From NCBI GenBank assembly GCA_947063855.1, contig CAMSTW010000016.1:1-48224 (forward strand): 48,224 nucleotides of DNA, read 5' to 3'. Each line of letters opens with the position of its first letter. Positions within the stretch are counted from its first letter, which is position 1. The stretch comes from an uncultured Dorea sp. Lineage in GTDB: Bacteria; Bacillota; Clostridia; Lachnospirales; Lachnospiraceae. The translations under genes were made by a program, and so were the position numbers. Of the stretch, positions 1 to 6,704 are shown piece after piece. The notes under the pieces were generated by a model. The model did no database searches. It was not told the DNA's origin and was given only the letters and a program-made list of their open reading frames with translations.

Positions 1-1
1 T

Positions 2-352
2 ATGGATAATAAAAAAGTGTATGCGATGAGTTTTGCAAAAGTATATCCGCTGCTGACCGCTAAAGCAGAAAAGAAGGGACGGACAATAGATGAAGTAAAT
101 GAAATTATCTGTTGGCTGACCGGATATAGTACGGAGGAAATAGAAGATGCCAGAAATAGTTCTGTCACTTATGGTGATTTTTTTCAAAATGCACCATATC
201 CCAATCCAAATAGGAAAGCAATCAAAGGTGTGGTCTGTGGGATTCGTGTAGAGACAATCGATGAGCCGCCTATGCAGGAAATCAGATATCTGGACAAGCT
301 GATTGATGAACTGGCAAAAGGTAAATCTATGGATAAAATCCTTCGCGGATAA
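2..352 (+). CDS. DUF2200 family protein
   Basis: This is a 116-residue soluble protein with no signal peptide. The N-terminal block ([13 protein letters not shown], then KAEKKGRT and ICWLTGY around residues 7-43) is the recognisable core of the DUF2200 family, whose members are about this length and begin in the same way, so the gene is probably complete even though it starts at the window edge. Its ribosome site lies outside the window. The family has no established biochemical role. It is followed after 21 bases by a DUF1801 gene and then a DUF5655 gene on the same strand, so the three are probably co-transcribed. The family call is good; no function is claimed. Confidence 0.8.
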   Translation: MDNKKVYAMSFAKVYPLLTAKAEKKGRTIDEVNEIICWLTGYSTEEIEDARNSSVTYGDFFQNAPYPNPNRKAIKGVVCGIRVETIDEPPMQEIRYLDKLIDELAKGKSMDKILRG

Positions 353-373
353 GCAGGAAGTGAGGTGAACAAA

Positions 374-781
374 ATGTGGAAATGTCCGAAATGCGGCCGT
401 ATATTTAAGAATACAAACCAGGATCATTACTGCGGCGAAGCTCCGAAAACGATTGAAGAATATATAGAACGCCAGCCAGAGCAGGCACAGCCCTTTCTGT
501 GGCAGGTAAACAGTACAATAGCTTCCGCAATACCAGATGCGGTGGAAAAGATATCATGGAGTATGCCGACTTATTGGAAAAAACATAATCTGATACAGTT
601 TGCAGCTTTTAAAAAGCACATAGGTCTGTATCCCGGCCCGGAAGCAGTGGCTACATTCACCGAAAGGCTTAAGGAATATAAGACAAGCAAAGGGGCCATA
701 CAACTTCCGTATGATAAGCCCCTGCCGCTTGAATTAATTGGAGAGATTGCAAAATGGTGTGAAAAGGAGTATGGGCGATGA
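374..781 (+). CDS. DUF1801 family protein with N-terminal zinc-ribbon-like segment
   Basis: The product is about 135 residues. It opens with a short Cys-rich segment (CPKCGR, then a Cys in the YCG motif), which resembles a small zinc ribbon. A DUF1801 (YdhG-like) domain follows, with the typical ISWSMPTYW and GLYPGPEAV-like blocks around residues 55-95. A GTG at 365 is in frame, but the ATG at 374 is preferred because GAGG at 362-365 lies about 8 bases upstream of it. The stop overlaps the next start (ATGATGA at 778), which indicates translational coupling to the DUF5655 gene. DUF1801 proteins are small cytoplasmic proteins of unknown activity, some related to iron-chaperone-like YdhG folds. 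No function is assigned. Confidence 0.78.
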   Translation: MWKCPKCGRIFKNTNQDHYCGEAPKTIEEYIERQPEQAQPFLWQVNSTIASAIPDAVEKISWSMPTYWKKHNLIQFAAFKKHIGLYPGPEAVATFTERLKEYKTSKGAIQLPYDKPLPLELIGEIAKWCEKEYGR

Positions 782-1158
782 TGGATCAGGATATTTTACA
801 TTTTTTTGATCAGCATATGGATTCGCTGCCGCTCTATGAAGCATTTGAAAGCAGCGTAAGAAAAGCGATTACAGATATACGGATAAAAGTCCAGAAGACA
901 CAGATATCCTTTTATAACAGACATTTGTTCGCATGTGTTTCCTTTGCAAGAGTCAGGAAGAAGAAAGACTGTCCGGATAACTATATTGTCATCACGTTTG
1001 GGCTGAATCATAAATTGGAATCAGCAAGAATTGATGCGGCATCAGAGCCTTATCCGAATCGGTGGACACACCATGTTCTTGTATCCGATAGAAACGAGAT
1101 TGATGATGAACTGATGGGATGGATCAAAGAGGCGGCTGACTTTTCTGATAAAAAGTAA
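778..1158 (+). CDS. DUF5655 domain protein
   Basis: This is a 126-residue cytoplasmic protein. Its shape (a helix ending in DSLPLYEAFE, then SSVRKAI, a strand region TQISFYNRHLFACVSF, and a C-terminal block with WTHHVLV and DDELMGWIKEA) fits the DUF5655 family, which is often found alone or fused to DUF1801-like or DUF4287 domains. The ATG at 778 overlaps the stop of the DUF1801 gene by four bases; a second ATG at 781 is equally possible. It is the last gene of the three-DUF cluster, since what follows is degraded sequence. The family has no known activity. Confidence 0.7.
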   Translation: MMDQDILHFFDQHMDSLPLYEAFESSVRKAITDIRIKVQKTQISFYNRHLFACVSFARVRKKKDCPDNYIVITFGLNHKLESARIDAASEPYPNRWTHHVLVSDRNEIDDELMGWIKEAADFSDKK

Positions 1159-1341
1159 ATTCTGGTTTCCCTATTTTGCAAATCGCTTTCCGGAGAATAT
1201 GAGCCGGGAGAACCGGACTGTGGATTCCTGTTTCCGGCATTTACAGACCGGTGCGGAGATCTGAACCATGTAAATGTCTATCAGAAGAATCCTGACAGAC
1301 CACATATGGAGTTAGTAAGGGAGATTCTAGGAGCAGAATAA
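1159..1341 (+). pseudogene. C-terminal remnant of a lost gene (possibly DUF4317-like)
   Basis: Directly after the DUF5655 stop the same frame stays open for about 60 codons with no start codon and ends at a TAA at 1339-1341. The translation contains a protein-like tail (SLSGEYEPGEPDCGFLFPAF, then DRCGDLNHVNVY and a final HMELVREILGAE). The phrase around GFLFPAF resembles the end of DUF4317 proteins common in Clostridia, but I cannot confirm this. It looks like the 3' end of a gene whose front was deleted. Confidence 0.5.
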
Positions 1342-1376
1342 ATGGACGTACTTTTAAGAAGGAAGGGAGATGCAGG

Positions 1377-1469
1377 ATGGCATACAAACCTGAACTTTGG
1401 GCAGAAGCGAAGAAAAAATGTCGGTTAAATGAGGAAGATATCCGGATGGCGAAGACTTTATTTTTTTGA
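1377..1469 (+). pseudogene. Truncated small conserved ORF (N-terminal fragment)
   Basis: ATG at 1377 opens a 30-codon frame (MAYKPELWAEAKKKC, then RLNEEDIRMAKTL) preceded by GGGAG at 1366-1370. It looks like the start of a small Lachnospiraceae protein that usually runs to about 70-100 residues. It ends at TGA 1467-1469 immediately after a run of seven T residues, where a slippage-type frameshift is likely. The downstream part is not recognisable, so this is probably an inactive remnant just upstream of the abiE promoter. Confidence 0.45.
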
Positions 1470-1477
1470 CGCTGGAC

Positions 1478-1506
1478 TTGAAATAGAAAGATTATTGCTA
1501 TATTAT
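1478..1506 (+). promoter_or_regulatory. Sigma-A-type promoter of the abiE pair
   Basis: TTGAAA at 1478-1483 and TATTAT at 1501-1506 are separated by exactly 17 bases. The start of transcription would fall near 1513, leaving a very short leader before the AAAGGAGGAG ribosome site and the ATG at 1526. Confidence 0.6.
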
Positions 1507-1525
1507 TAAAGAAAAGGAGGAGATT

Positions 1526-2290
1526 ATGCTGCTTGAATATTATGAAAAATTGTTGCAGTTAAAATGTTTTTCTTTTGATGATGCGACAAAGATATTTGGT
1601 GATGAATGCAAGACCAAAAATATATTATACACACTAAAGAAAAAGGGGCTGCTACACTCAGTACGCCGTAATTACTATGTCACGATAAGCCTGGAAACGA
1701 AAGAGGCTGTTGCAACTCCTTTTGAGATTGCTTCATCCATAACAGAAAACAGTTATATTTCCCATCATTCCGCTTTTGAATTTTATGGGCTTGCAAACCA
1801 GGTTTTCGCCGATATATATGTTTCCGCAGAACGGGGATTCCGGGAATTTGAGTTTGACGGGCGGTGGTATCATTGTATAAAAGTCCAAAGGGATTTTGGA
1901 ATATCACTGCAAAAAATGATACGGGTAACAGACCAGGAGAGGACTGTGCTTGATAATATAAAGGATTTTGATAAGGTTGGGGGACTGGAAGAACTGCTGC
2001 GCTGTCTGGAGATGATCACCGTACTGGATGAGGGAAGACTGATCACATATCTCGGAAAATACCATAACCAGTTCCTGGCACAGAAAGCAGGATACCTTTT
2101 ATCTTTTTACCCACAGCTGAAATTGTCAGATGGATTTTTTGATTACTGTAGAAAGAACAAAGGAAACAGTTCACGTTATCTCTATCACGATCTGAAAAAA
2201 GAAAAGAGTATATTTTCAAAAGAATGGAATTTATGCGTACCAGAAGATATCATGCAGCTTATAAATGAAGGAGGAGAACCGCTTGTTTAA
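1526..2290 (+). CDS. abiEi: AbiEi-type antitoxin (type IV toxin-antitoxin)
   Basis: This is a 254-residue protein of the AbiEi/DUF6088-like antitoxin group. The N-terminal roughly 60 residues form a winged helix (FDDATKIFG, then ILYTLKKKGLLHSVRRNYYVTI), the DNA-binding part that in studied AbiE systems represses the operon. The central block with SYISHHSAFEFYGLANQ and the RVTDQERTVLDNI motif near residues 130-146 are the recognisable antitoxin-domain signatures. A strong GGAGGAG ribosome site precedes ATG 1526. The toxin gene follows with an overlap, which is the normal antitoxin-then-toxin order. In known type IV systems the antitoxin does not bind the toxin directly; some block phage infection. 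Autoregulation through the promoter just upstream is likely but inferred. Confidence 0.85.
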   Translation: MLLEYYEKLLQLKCFSFDDATKIFGDECKTKNILYTLKKKGLLHSVRRNYYVTISLETKEAVATPFEIASSITENSYISHHSAFEFYGLANQVFADIYVSAERGFREFEFDGRWYHCIKVQRDFGISLQKMIRVTDQERTVLDNIKDFDKVGGLEELLRCLEMITVLDEGRLITYLGKYHNQFLAQKAGYLLSFYPQLKLSDGFFDYCRKNKGNSSRYLYHDLKKEKSIFSKEWNLCVPEDIMQLINEGGEPLV

Positions 2291-3230
2291 TTATACAAAG
2301 GCAGAATTGTCAGAAATTGCGAATAAGCAGAATTTTATCCGGGATACACTGGAAAAAGTAGTGCGTTTAAGTGAAGTTCTGGATTATATCAACTGTAATC
2401 CCATTATGAAAGGCTGTCTTGTGTTGAAAGGGGGAACAGCCATCAATCTGACAGTCTTCCATCTTCCAAGATTATCAGTTGATATCGATCTGGATTATTG
2501 TTCTGAAGGAAACCGAGACGAGATGCTAGAGCAAAGGCAGAAGATTTCAGAAGACCTGAAAAAATTTATGCAGACGCAGGGGTATAGCCTGAATTTGCGA
2601 AGCAGGAGTTGCCATAGTCTGGATTCTTTTGTGTTTACTTATATAAATCTGGGAGGGATGAAGGATAATATCAAAGTAGAAATAAATTATTCTCTGAGGA
2701 GTCATTTGTTTGAGCTGGAAGACAAGCCTGTTCTAGCGGATGTGATTCATATGGAGCATTTAATTACCGTGCTTTCGCCTGTTGAACTTTTTGCGGCAAA
2801 GATCAATGCGTTACTCAGCCGGGCAGCAGCAAGGGATCTTTATGATACATATAACATGATTGATATGAATCTGTTTTCTAAAGACGAATATGAGATGCTG
2901 AGGAAATCGGTGGTGTTTTATACGGTCATATCACAGGAAGAGGTTCCAGAAAGATATGATGTGAATGTGATTGATCGGATTAGCATCCGAAAAATAAGGA
3001 CGGATCTCCTTCCAGTTATTCAAAAGGGAGAATTTATAGAGTTGGGAAAAATAAAGAACCGTGTAAAGGAATTTTTGTCGGAATTAATGGTTCTTACTGC
3101 GGATGAGCAGGATTTTTTGAGAAATTTTAGGGAAAAGAAATATTGCCCGGAACTGCTTTTTGATGATGAACAGGTTATTAGGCGGATTAGTAATCATCCA
3201 ATGGCATTGTGGAAGATACAGGAGCATTAA
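2283..3230 (+). CDS. abiEii: AbiEii/AbiGii-type nucleotidyltransferase toxin
   Basis: The protein carries the hallmark nucleotidyltransferase block of AbiEii toxins: LVLKGGTAINL followed by LPRLSVDIDLDY, roughly residues 45-75, with the catalytic Asp pair in the DIDLD motif. A later PVELFAAKINALLSRAAARDLYD segment is the conserved helical block with the third catalytic region. The family transfers nucleotides, in studied members onto tRNA acceptor ends, and so stops growth. An ATG at 2265 is in frame, but the ribosome site AAGGAGGAG (2268-2276) would lie inside the coding region. The TTG at 2283, about 7 bases after that site, is the more likely start and gives an 8-base overlap with abiEi. 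Both active-site blocks look intact. Confidence 0.87.
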   Translation: MFNYTKAELSEIANKQNFIRDTLEKVVRLSEVLDYINCNPIMKGCLVLKGGTAINLTVFHLPRLSVDIDLDYCSEGNRDEMLEQRQKISEDLKKFMQTQGYSLNLRSRSCHSLDSFVFTYINLGGMKDNIKVEINYSLRSHLFELEDKPVLADVIHMEHLITVLSPVELFAAKINALLSRAAARDLYDTYNMIDMNLFSKDEYEMLRKSVVFYTVISQEEVPERYDVNVIDRISIRKIRTDLLPVIQKGEFIELGKIKNRVKEFLSELMVLTADEQDFLRNFREKKYCPELLFDDEQVIRRISNHPMALWKIQEH

Positions 3231-3337
3231 AGCTGATATGGTAGTAGAACTAATTAGTGAATGAGTGTCCGATCTGCATTGTGGAGAGCGAACTTCATAG
3301 GGTTTAAGCTTTGGAAGATATTCAAAAGGAAGAAGTA

Positions 3338-3403
3338 ATGCATTCATTCGTAGGATTTACTGCGCCGAAGATTTTGTGGATGAAAGAGAATGTGAGCGAG
3401 TGA
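3338..3403 (+). pseudogene. Xylulokinase (FGGY) gene fragment
   Basis: A 21-codon frame from ATG 3338 to TGA 3401-3403 reads FVGFTAPKILWMKENVSE. This closely matches the conserved GFTAPKLLWVKENEP-type segment in the N-terminal domain of xylulokinases. Nothing of the rest of the kinase is visible, so it is an isolated remnant. Confidence 0.5.
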
Positions 3404-3457
3404 TAAACAGCAATCAAAGTAAATTGCCAAGATTACAGGATAAGCAGGTGAAATAAA

Positions 3458-3610
3458 TTGAGATATTATATTGCAGACCCGCATTTTTTCCACGGGAACC
3501 TGAATACAAAGATGGACTACCGTGGATTTGCGGATGTGGAGGAAATGAATGGATACTCTGCGACAGGAAAAGGAGAGAAACATTATGTGCGGACGGTTCT
3601 ATGTAGATGA
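3458..3610 (+). pseudogene. N-terminal remnant of a metallophosphoesterase
   Basis: TTG at 3458 opens RYYIADPHFFHGN (the DxH metal-binding start of calcineurin-like phosphoesterases), followed by MDYRGFADVEEMN, which matches the usual RPFADVEEMN segment of this small phosphoesterase group. Homology ends at about codon 31 and the frame closes at TGA 3608-3610. Some 50 of the usual about 160-180 residues remain, so it is inactive. Confidence 0.6.
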
Positions 3611-3689
3611 GGGGACAGCCAGGGAAATTGAACATGGACACCAGACATTGCAAAGAAGCTGGAAAGCAAGTATAATTAACCTATCTTGA
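3585..3689 (+). pseudogene. N-terminal remnant of an SRAP (YedK/HMCES-type) gene
   Basis: ATG at 3585, with AAGGAGAG just upstream, starts MCGRFYVDEGTAREIE. This is the characteristic beginning of SOS-response-associated peptidase (SRAP) proteins, including the catalytic Cys2 that crosslinks to abasic sites. After 16 residues the similarity stops and the frame ends at TGA 3687-3689, against about 200 residues for the family. It overlaps the phosphoesterase remnant in another frame. Confidence 0.6.
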
Positions 3690-3709
3690 ATTAGAAAAGG
3701 GTGGCTGTC

Positions 3710-4081
3710 ATGATAGAGTGTATCGTTGTCGGGGCTGGCGGATTTATTGGAGCGGTCTGCAGATATTTAATCGGGATGCTCCCGTTGAAAGAAGGTTGTG
3801 TATTTCCAATCAAAACACTAATGATAAATATCGTGGGGTCGTTTCTGATTGGAATTGTGGCTGCATTGGCAATGAAAACAGATTTTCTGAATCCCAGAAC
3901 GGTATTATTCCTGAAGGTTGGGATATGCGGAGGCTTTACGACATTTTCCTCCTTCGCATTGGAGACAACAGATTTGATGAAAGACGGGAAGATGCATCTG
4001 GCTGTCATCTATACGGTACTGAGTGTTACGCTTGGAGTATTGGCTGTATTTGCAGGCCAGGGAATCGTCAGAAAGGGATAA
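3710..4081 (+). CDS. fluC: Fluoride ion channel FluC (CrcB)
   Basis: This roughly 123-residue membrane protein has four hydrophobic segments. It carries the CrcB/Fluc signatures: VGAGGFIGAVCRYLIG at the start, LMINIVGSFLIG in helix 2 with the conserved Asn, and GICGGFTTFSSFALE in helix 3, which holds the Gly-Gly-Phe-Thr-Thr-Phe-Ser fluoride pathway residues. The family forms dual-topology dimers that let fluoride leave the cell. A GTG at 3701 is in frame, but ATG 3710 is preferred because AAAGGGTGG lies at a proper distance and because homologues start at this methionine. Only one copy is present, although many Firmicutes carry a tandem pair. No fluoride riboswitch was recognised upstream, where there are only gene remnants. 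Confidence 0.88.
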   Translation: MIECIVVGAGGFIGAVCRYLIGMLPLKEGCVFPIKTLMINIVGSFLIGIVAALAMKTDFLNPRTVLFLKVGICGGFTTFSSFALETTDLMKDGKMHLAVIYTVLSVTLGVLAVFAGQGIVRKG

Positions 4082-4181
4082 GGGCGGGATCGCTGCAGGA
4101 TGTGTTTATTGAAAATGAAGATATCATACAAGAAACCGGCAGACATTCTGTGTATAATATAGAGTGCGAGGAGGTGTTACC

Positions 4182-5012
4182 ATGCAGAAGGAGGTACGGA
4201 CAGTCTGCTATGATGATGATTTACATCTTGAAGCATATCGCTTTGAGGGAATCGCTCAGCCGTTTCCGAATCATTTTCATGATTACTATGTGATTGGCTT
4301 TATAGAAGCAGGAACACGCTGTTTATCCTGCAAAAATAAAGAATATACAGTAAATCAGGGAAATATTCTTTTGTTTCATCCAAACGATAACCACAGTTGT
4401 GTGCAATGCGACGGCAAAACGCTTGATTACAGAGGTTTGAATATCCCAAAAGAAACGATGCTGTCATTGGCAGAAGAAATAACAGGGCAAAGGGTATTAC
4501 TTGGTTTTTCGGAAAATGTTATTAAAAATGATGAGCTGAATCTTTATCTTCATTCTCTGCATCAGATGATTATGGACGGCGGGGAGGCGTTTGAAAAGGA
4601 AGAAATGCTCCTGCTCCTTATTTCGTTGCTTGTCGGGCAGTATGGACAACCTTTTGAGGAGTGTATTCCAGAATGCAGTGAAGAAATAGGGAACTCCTGC
4701 ACATTTATGGAAGAGCATTTTGCAGAGCATATTACACTTGATGATCTCTGTAAATGCAGTGGTCTTAGTAGATCAACATTGCTCCGTGCGTTTACCAAAT
4801 CAAAAGGAGTTACACCTTACAGGTATCTCCAGACGGTTCGCATAGGCAAAGCAAAGGAACTGCTGGAGCAAGGCGTGACCGCGGCCTCTGCAGCGATGCA
4901 GACAGGCTTTTCAGACCAGAGCCACTTTTCAAATTTTTTTCATATGTTTATCGGATTGTCGCCTGCCGCATACAGACGCATTTTTAAGGAGGGCGGCAGG
5001 AATTGTGGATAG
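4182..5012 (+). CDS. AraC-family transcriptional regulator with cupin sensor domain
   Basis: The product is about 276 residues. The N-terminal roughly 140 residues form an AraC-type cupin (FPNHFHDYYVIGFIEAG, then GNILLFHPNDNHSC), a likely ligand pocket. The C-terminal 100 residues carry two helix-turn-helix motifs (ITLDDLCKCSGLSRSTLLRAF and GVTAASAAMQTGFSDQSHFSNFF), ending in LSPAAYRRIF. The start is set at ATG 4182 because GAGGAGG at 4168-4174 is an ideal ribosome site; an upstream GTG at 4164 lies before that site. A TATAAT at 4153-4158 may be its -10 box, with no clear -35. It stands alone between fluC and the convergent hxlR-type gene, so its target is unknown. Confidence 0.85.
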   Translation: MQKEVRTVCYDDDLHLEAYRFEGIAQPFPNHFHDYYVIGFIEAGTRCLSCKNKEYTVNQGNILLFHPNDNHSCVQCDGKTLDYRGLNIPKETMLSLAEEITGQRVLLGFSENVIKNDELNLYLHSLHQMIMDGGEAFEKEEMLLLLISLLVGQYGQPFEECIPECSEEIGNSCTFMEEHFAEHITLDDLCKCSGLSRSTLLRAFTKSKGVTPYRYLQTVRIGKAKELLEQGVTAASAAMQTGFSDQSHFSNFFHMFIGLSPAAYRRIFKEGGRNCG

Positions 5013-5023
5013 TTAGCTCTGAA

Positions 5024-5353
5024 TTACTGAAATTCATCTAAATAGACAGTTCCCCAATCGCACATAGCGTCTAAGATTGGGGCGAGCGTATTGCCGAAGT
5101 CTGTTAAAGAGTATTCCGTTTTGGGAGGAACAACAGGATAGACTTTTCTGTTTATCAGTCCGTCTTTTTCAAGTTCTCTTAGCTGCTGCGCCAACATTTT
5201 ATCAGTTGCTTTGGGGACTAATTTATGCAGCTCGCTATACCGCAGGGTTTTACCCATGAGATGCCACAGAATGACCGATTTGTATTTCCCGCCGATTAAG
5301 TCAATCGTTGCTTCTACGGGACAGTTATAACTGCTTTTGCAATTTACACTCAT
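5024..5353 (-). CDS. HxlR-family winged-helix regulator
   Basis: This 109-residue protein matches HxlR regulators over its whole length: CPVEATIDLIGGKYKSVILWHL near residues 11-32, LRYSELHKLVPKATDKMLAQQLRELEKDGLI as the recognition winged helix, and PPKTEYSLTDFG in the wing. The Cys in NCPVEAT is the conserved N-terminal Cys that in several homologues (YodB, HypR type) senses oxidants or electrophiles. A second Cys lies just before it and a third near the C-terminus. It is divergent from a nitroreductase gene with a perfect inverted repeat between them, the usual arrangement for an autoregulated redox switch. Regulation of the nitroreductase is inferred from this layout. Confidence 0.88.
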   Translation of the reverse strand: MSVNCKSSYNCPVEATIDLIGGKYKSVILWHLMGKTLRYSELHKLVPKATDKMLAQQLRELEKDGLINRKVYPVVPPKTEYSLTDFGNTLAPILDAMCDWGTVYLDEFQ

Positions 5354-5369
5354 AGAAATTCTCCTAACT

Positions 5370-5400
5370 TACTTTTTGGATAGTATATACCTAAAAAGTA
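5370..5400. promoter_or_regulatory. Candidate HxlR operator (inverted repeat)
   Basis: Perfect 8-base arms TACTTTTT (5370-5377) and AAAAAGTA (5393-5400) flank a core containing the palindrome GTATATAC (5383-5390). The site sits between the divergent hxlR-type and nitroreductase genes, just upstream of the nitroreductase -35 box, where binding would affect both promoters. Confidence 0.6.
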
Positions 5401-5405
5401 CATTC

Positions 5406-5433
5406 TTGCCTTCTGATTTGTTGGCGATATAAT
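5406..5433 (+). promoter_or_regulatory. Promoter of the nitroreductase gene
   Basis: TTGCCT (5406-5411) and TATAAT (5428-5433) are separated by 16 bases. Transcription would start near 5440, about 40 bases before the ATG at 5481, whose ribosome site is AGGAGG at 5468-5473. Confidence 0.5.
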
Positions 5434-5480
5434 TATAGTATAGGGAAACCTAAAATACAAGTTTAACAGGAGGAATACTT

Positions 5481-6002
5481 ATGGAATTTTTAGAAATTGC
5501 GAAATCACGTTATTCTGTCCGTGATTACAAAAGCAGAAAGGTAGAGCCAGAAAAGCTGGAAAAAATTTTATTAGCTGCCCATGTCGCACCTACGGCTGCA
5601 AATTTACAGCCTGTCCGTCTTATCGTTGTGCAGGAGGACGAGGGATTGAACAAAGTAGGAAAAGCGGCAAATCTATATGGAGCGCCCTTGGCTATCATCG
5701 TTTGCTCCGAGCATACGAAAGCATGGACACGCCCGTTTGATAACAAAAAGACGGTTGATATAGATGCGTCGATCCTTACAGACCACATGATGATGGAAGC
5801 AACTGAGTTGGGGTTAGGTTCTGTATGGATATGTTATTTTAAGCCTGATGTTATCAAACAGGAATTTCGTCTTCCGGATTCCCTTGAGCCAATCAATATT
5901 TTGGCAATCGGATATGCAGACGGAAGCCCTGCCGATCCAGAACGCCATGCGTCGCAGCGTATTCCGTTGGATGAATTGGTCCATTATGAAAATTATAACT
6001 AG
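5481..6002 (+). CDS. Nitroreductase family FMN-dependent oxidoreductase
   Basis: This 173-residue cytoplasmic protein belongs to the short nitroreductase group. The FMN-phosphate binding motif RYSVRDYKSRKV is at residues 10-21, APTAANLQPVRLIVV is near residues 36-50, and the LGLGSVWICYF segment near residue 113 and the NILAIGYADG segment are the later conserved blocks. Such enzymes reduce nitro compounds, quinones or flavins with NAD(P)H. No N-terminal ferredoxin domain is present. The divergent HxlR gene and the operator between them suggest induction by electrophiles or redox stress. The physiological substrate cannot be read from the sequence. Confidence 0.87.
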   Translation: MEFLEIAKSRYSVRDYKSRKVEPEKLEKILLAAHVAPTAANLQPVRLIVVQEDEGLNKVGKAANLYGAPLAIIVCSEHTKAWTRPFDNKKTVDIDASILTDHMMMEATELGLGSVWICYFKPDVIKQEFRLPDSLEPINILAIGYADGSPADPERHASQRIPLDELVHYENYN

Positions 6003-6192
6003 TCATTGAAACAAAAGGGTAAGGGAGAAAATTACGGTTACCACTTTAGGTTGTATTTGCAAGAGACTTTTCCATATACATTGCAGAGATAAAATCAGGC
6101 TGTCTTAGAAGGACTTGCCAATTTTTATCATAGATGCTAGTATAAACTGTAAAAAATATTTCTTTAGCAGCTTATAATCTGGAGGAAATCAT

Positions 6193-6663
6193 ATGTCTAT
6201 TGATAAAGTAAGAGAATATTTCAAAACAAAGGGAATTGACGGAAGAATACAGGAATTTGAAATTTCAAGTGCAACCGTAGCCCTTGCAGCAAAGGCTTTA
6301 CATTGCGAGGAAAGCCGTATTGCGAAAACACTGTCATTCCACGTAGGAGAAAAAGTGATATTGATTGTTGCTGCGGGCGATACCAAGATTGATAATGCAA
6401 AATATAAAGCCCAGTTTGGAACAAAAGCAAAGATGTTGTCTTTCGATGAAGCAGAGTCTTTAGTCGGACACGCTGTCGGAGGGATCTGCCCCTTTGCGGT
6501 AAATGAAGGTGTGGAAGTTTATTTAGACATATCGCTGAAACGTTTCGCTACCGTTTTCCCTGCGTGTGGCAGTTCTAATAGTGCGATTGAGCTTTCGCCC
6601 CAGGAATTAGAGGAATACTCTGGTTTTATAAAGTGGATTGACGTCTGCAAGATACTGTGTTGA
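6193..6663 (+). CDS. YbaK/EbsC-type aminoacyl-tRNA deacylase
   Basis: This 156-residue protein is of the YbaK/ProX editing-domain family. Typical blocks are SSATVALAAKALHCEESRIAKTLSF (residues about 26-50, including the conserved Lys of the active site), the AGDTKIDNAKYK segment, a VGHAVGGICPFAV segment around residue 96, and VYLDISLKRFATVFPACGSSNSAIELSP near the end. Members hydrolyse mischarged tRNAs such as Cys-tRNAPro or Ala-tRNAPro in trans. This subgroup, with a VGGICPF motif, is common as a single gene in Clostridia. GGAGG at 6181-6185 supports the ATG at 6193. It is followed 41 bases later by an alkyltransferase gene. Confidence 0.85.
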   Translation: MSIDKVREYFKTKGIDGRIQEFEISSATVALAAKALHCEESRIAKTLSFHVGEKVILIVAAGDTKIDNAKYKAQFGTKAKMLSFDEAESLVGHAVGGICPFAVNEGVEVYLDISLKRFATVFPACGSSNSAIELSPQELEEYSGFIKWIDVCKILC

Positions 6664-6704
6664 AAAGAACAGGCTCGGATGCTGTAGAAGGAAAGGATAG
6701 AAAT

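Noticed and set aside
3231-3709. Fluoride riboswitch upstream of fluC
   Set aside because: No crcB-motif pseudoknot sequence could be recognised; the region is accounted for by gene fragments.
3718-4293. Forward frame of 191 codons overlapping fluC
   Set aside because: An alternative frame of the fluC region, with a Cys- and Arg-rich translation lacking any motif; the FluC frame has clear signatures.
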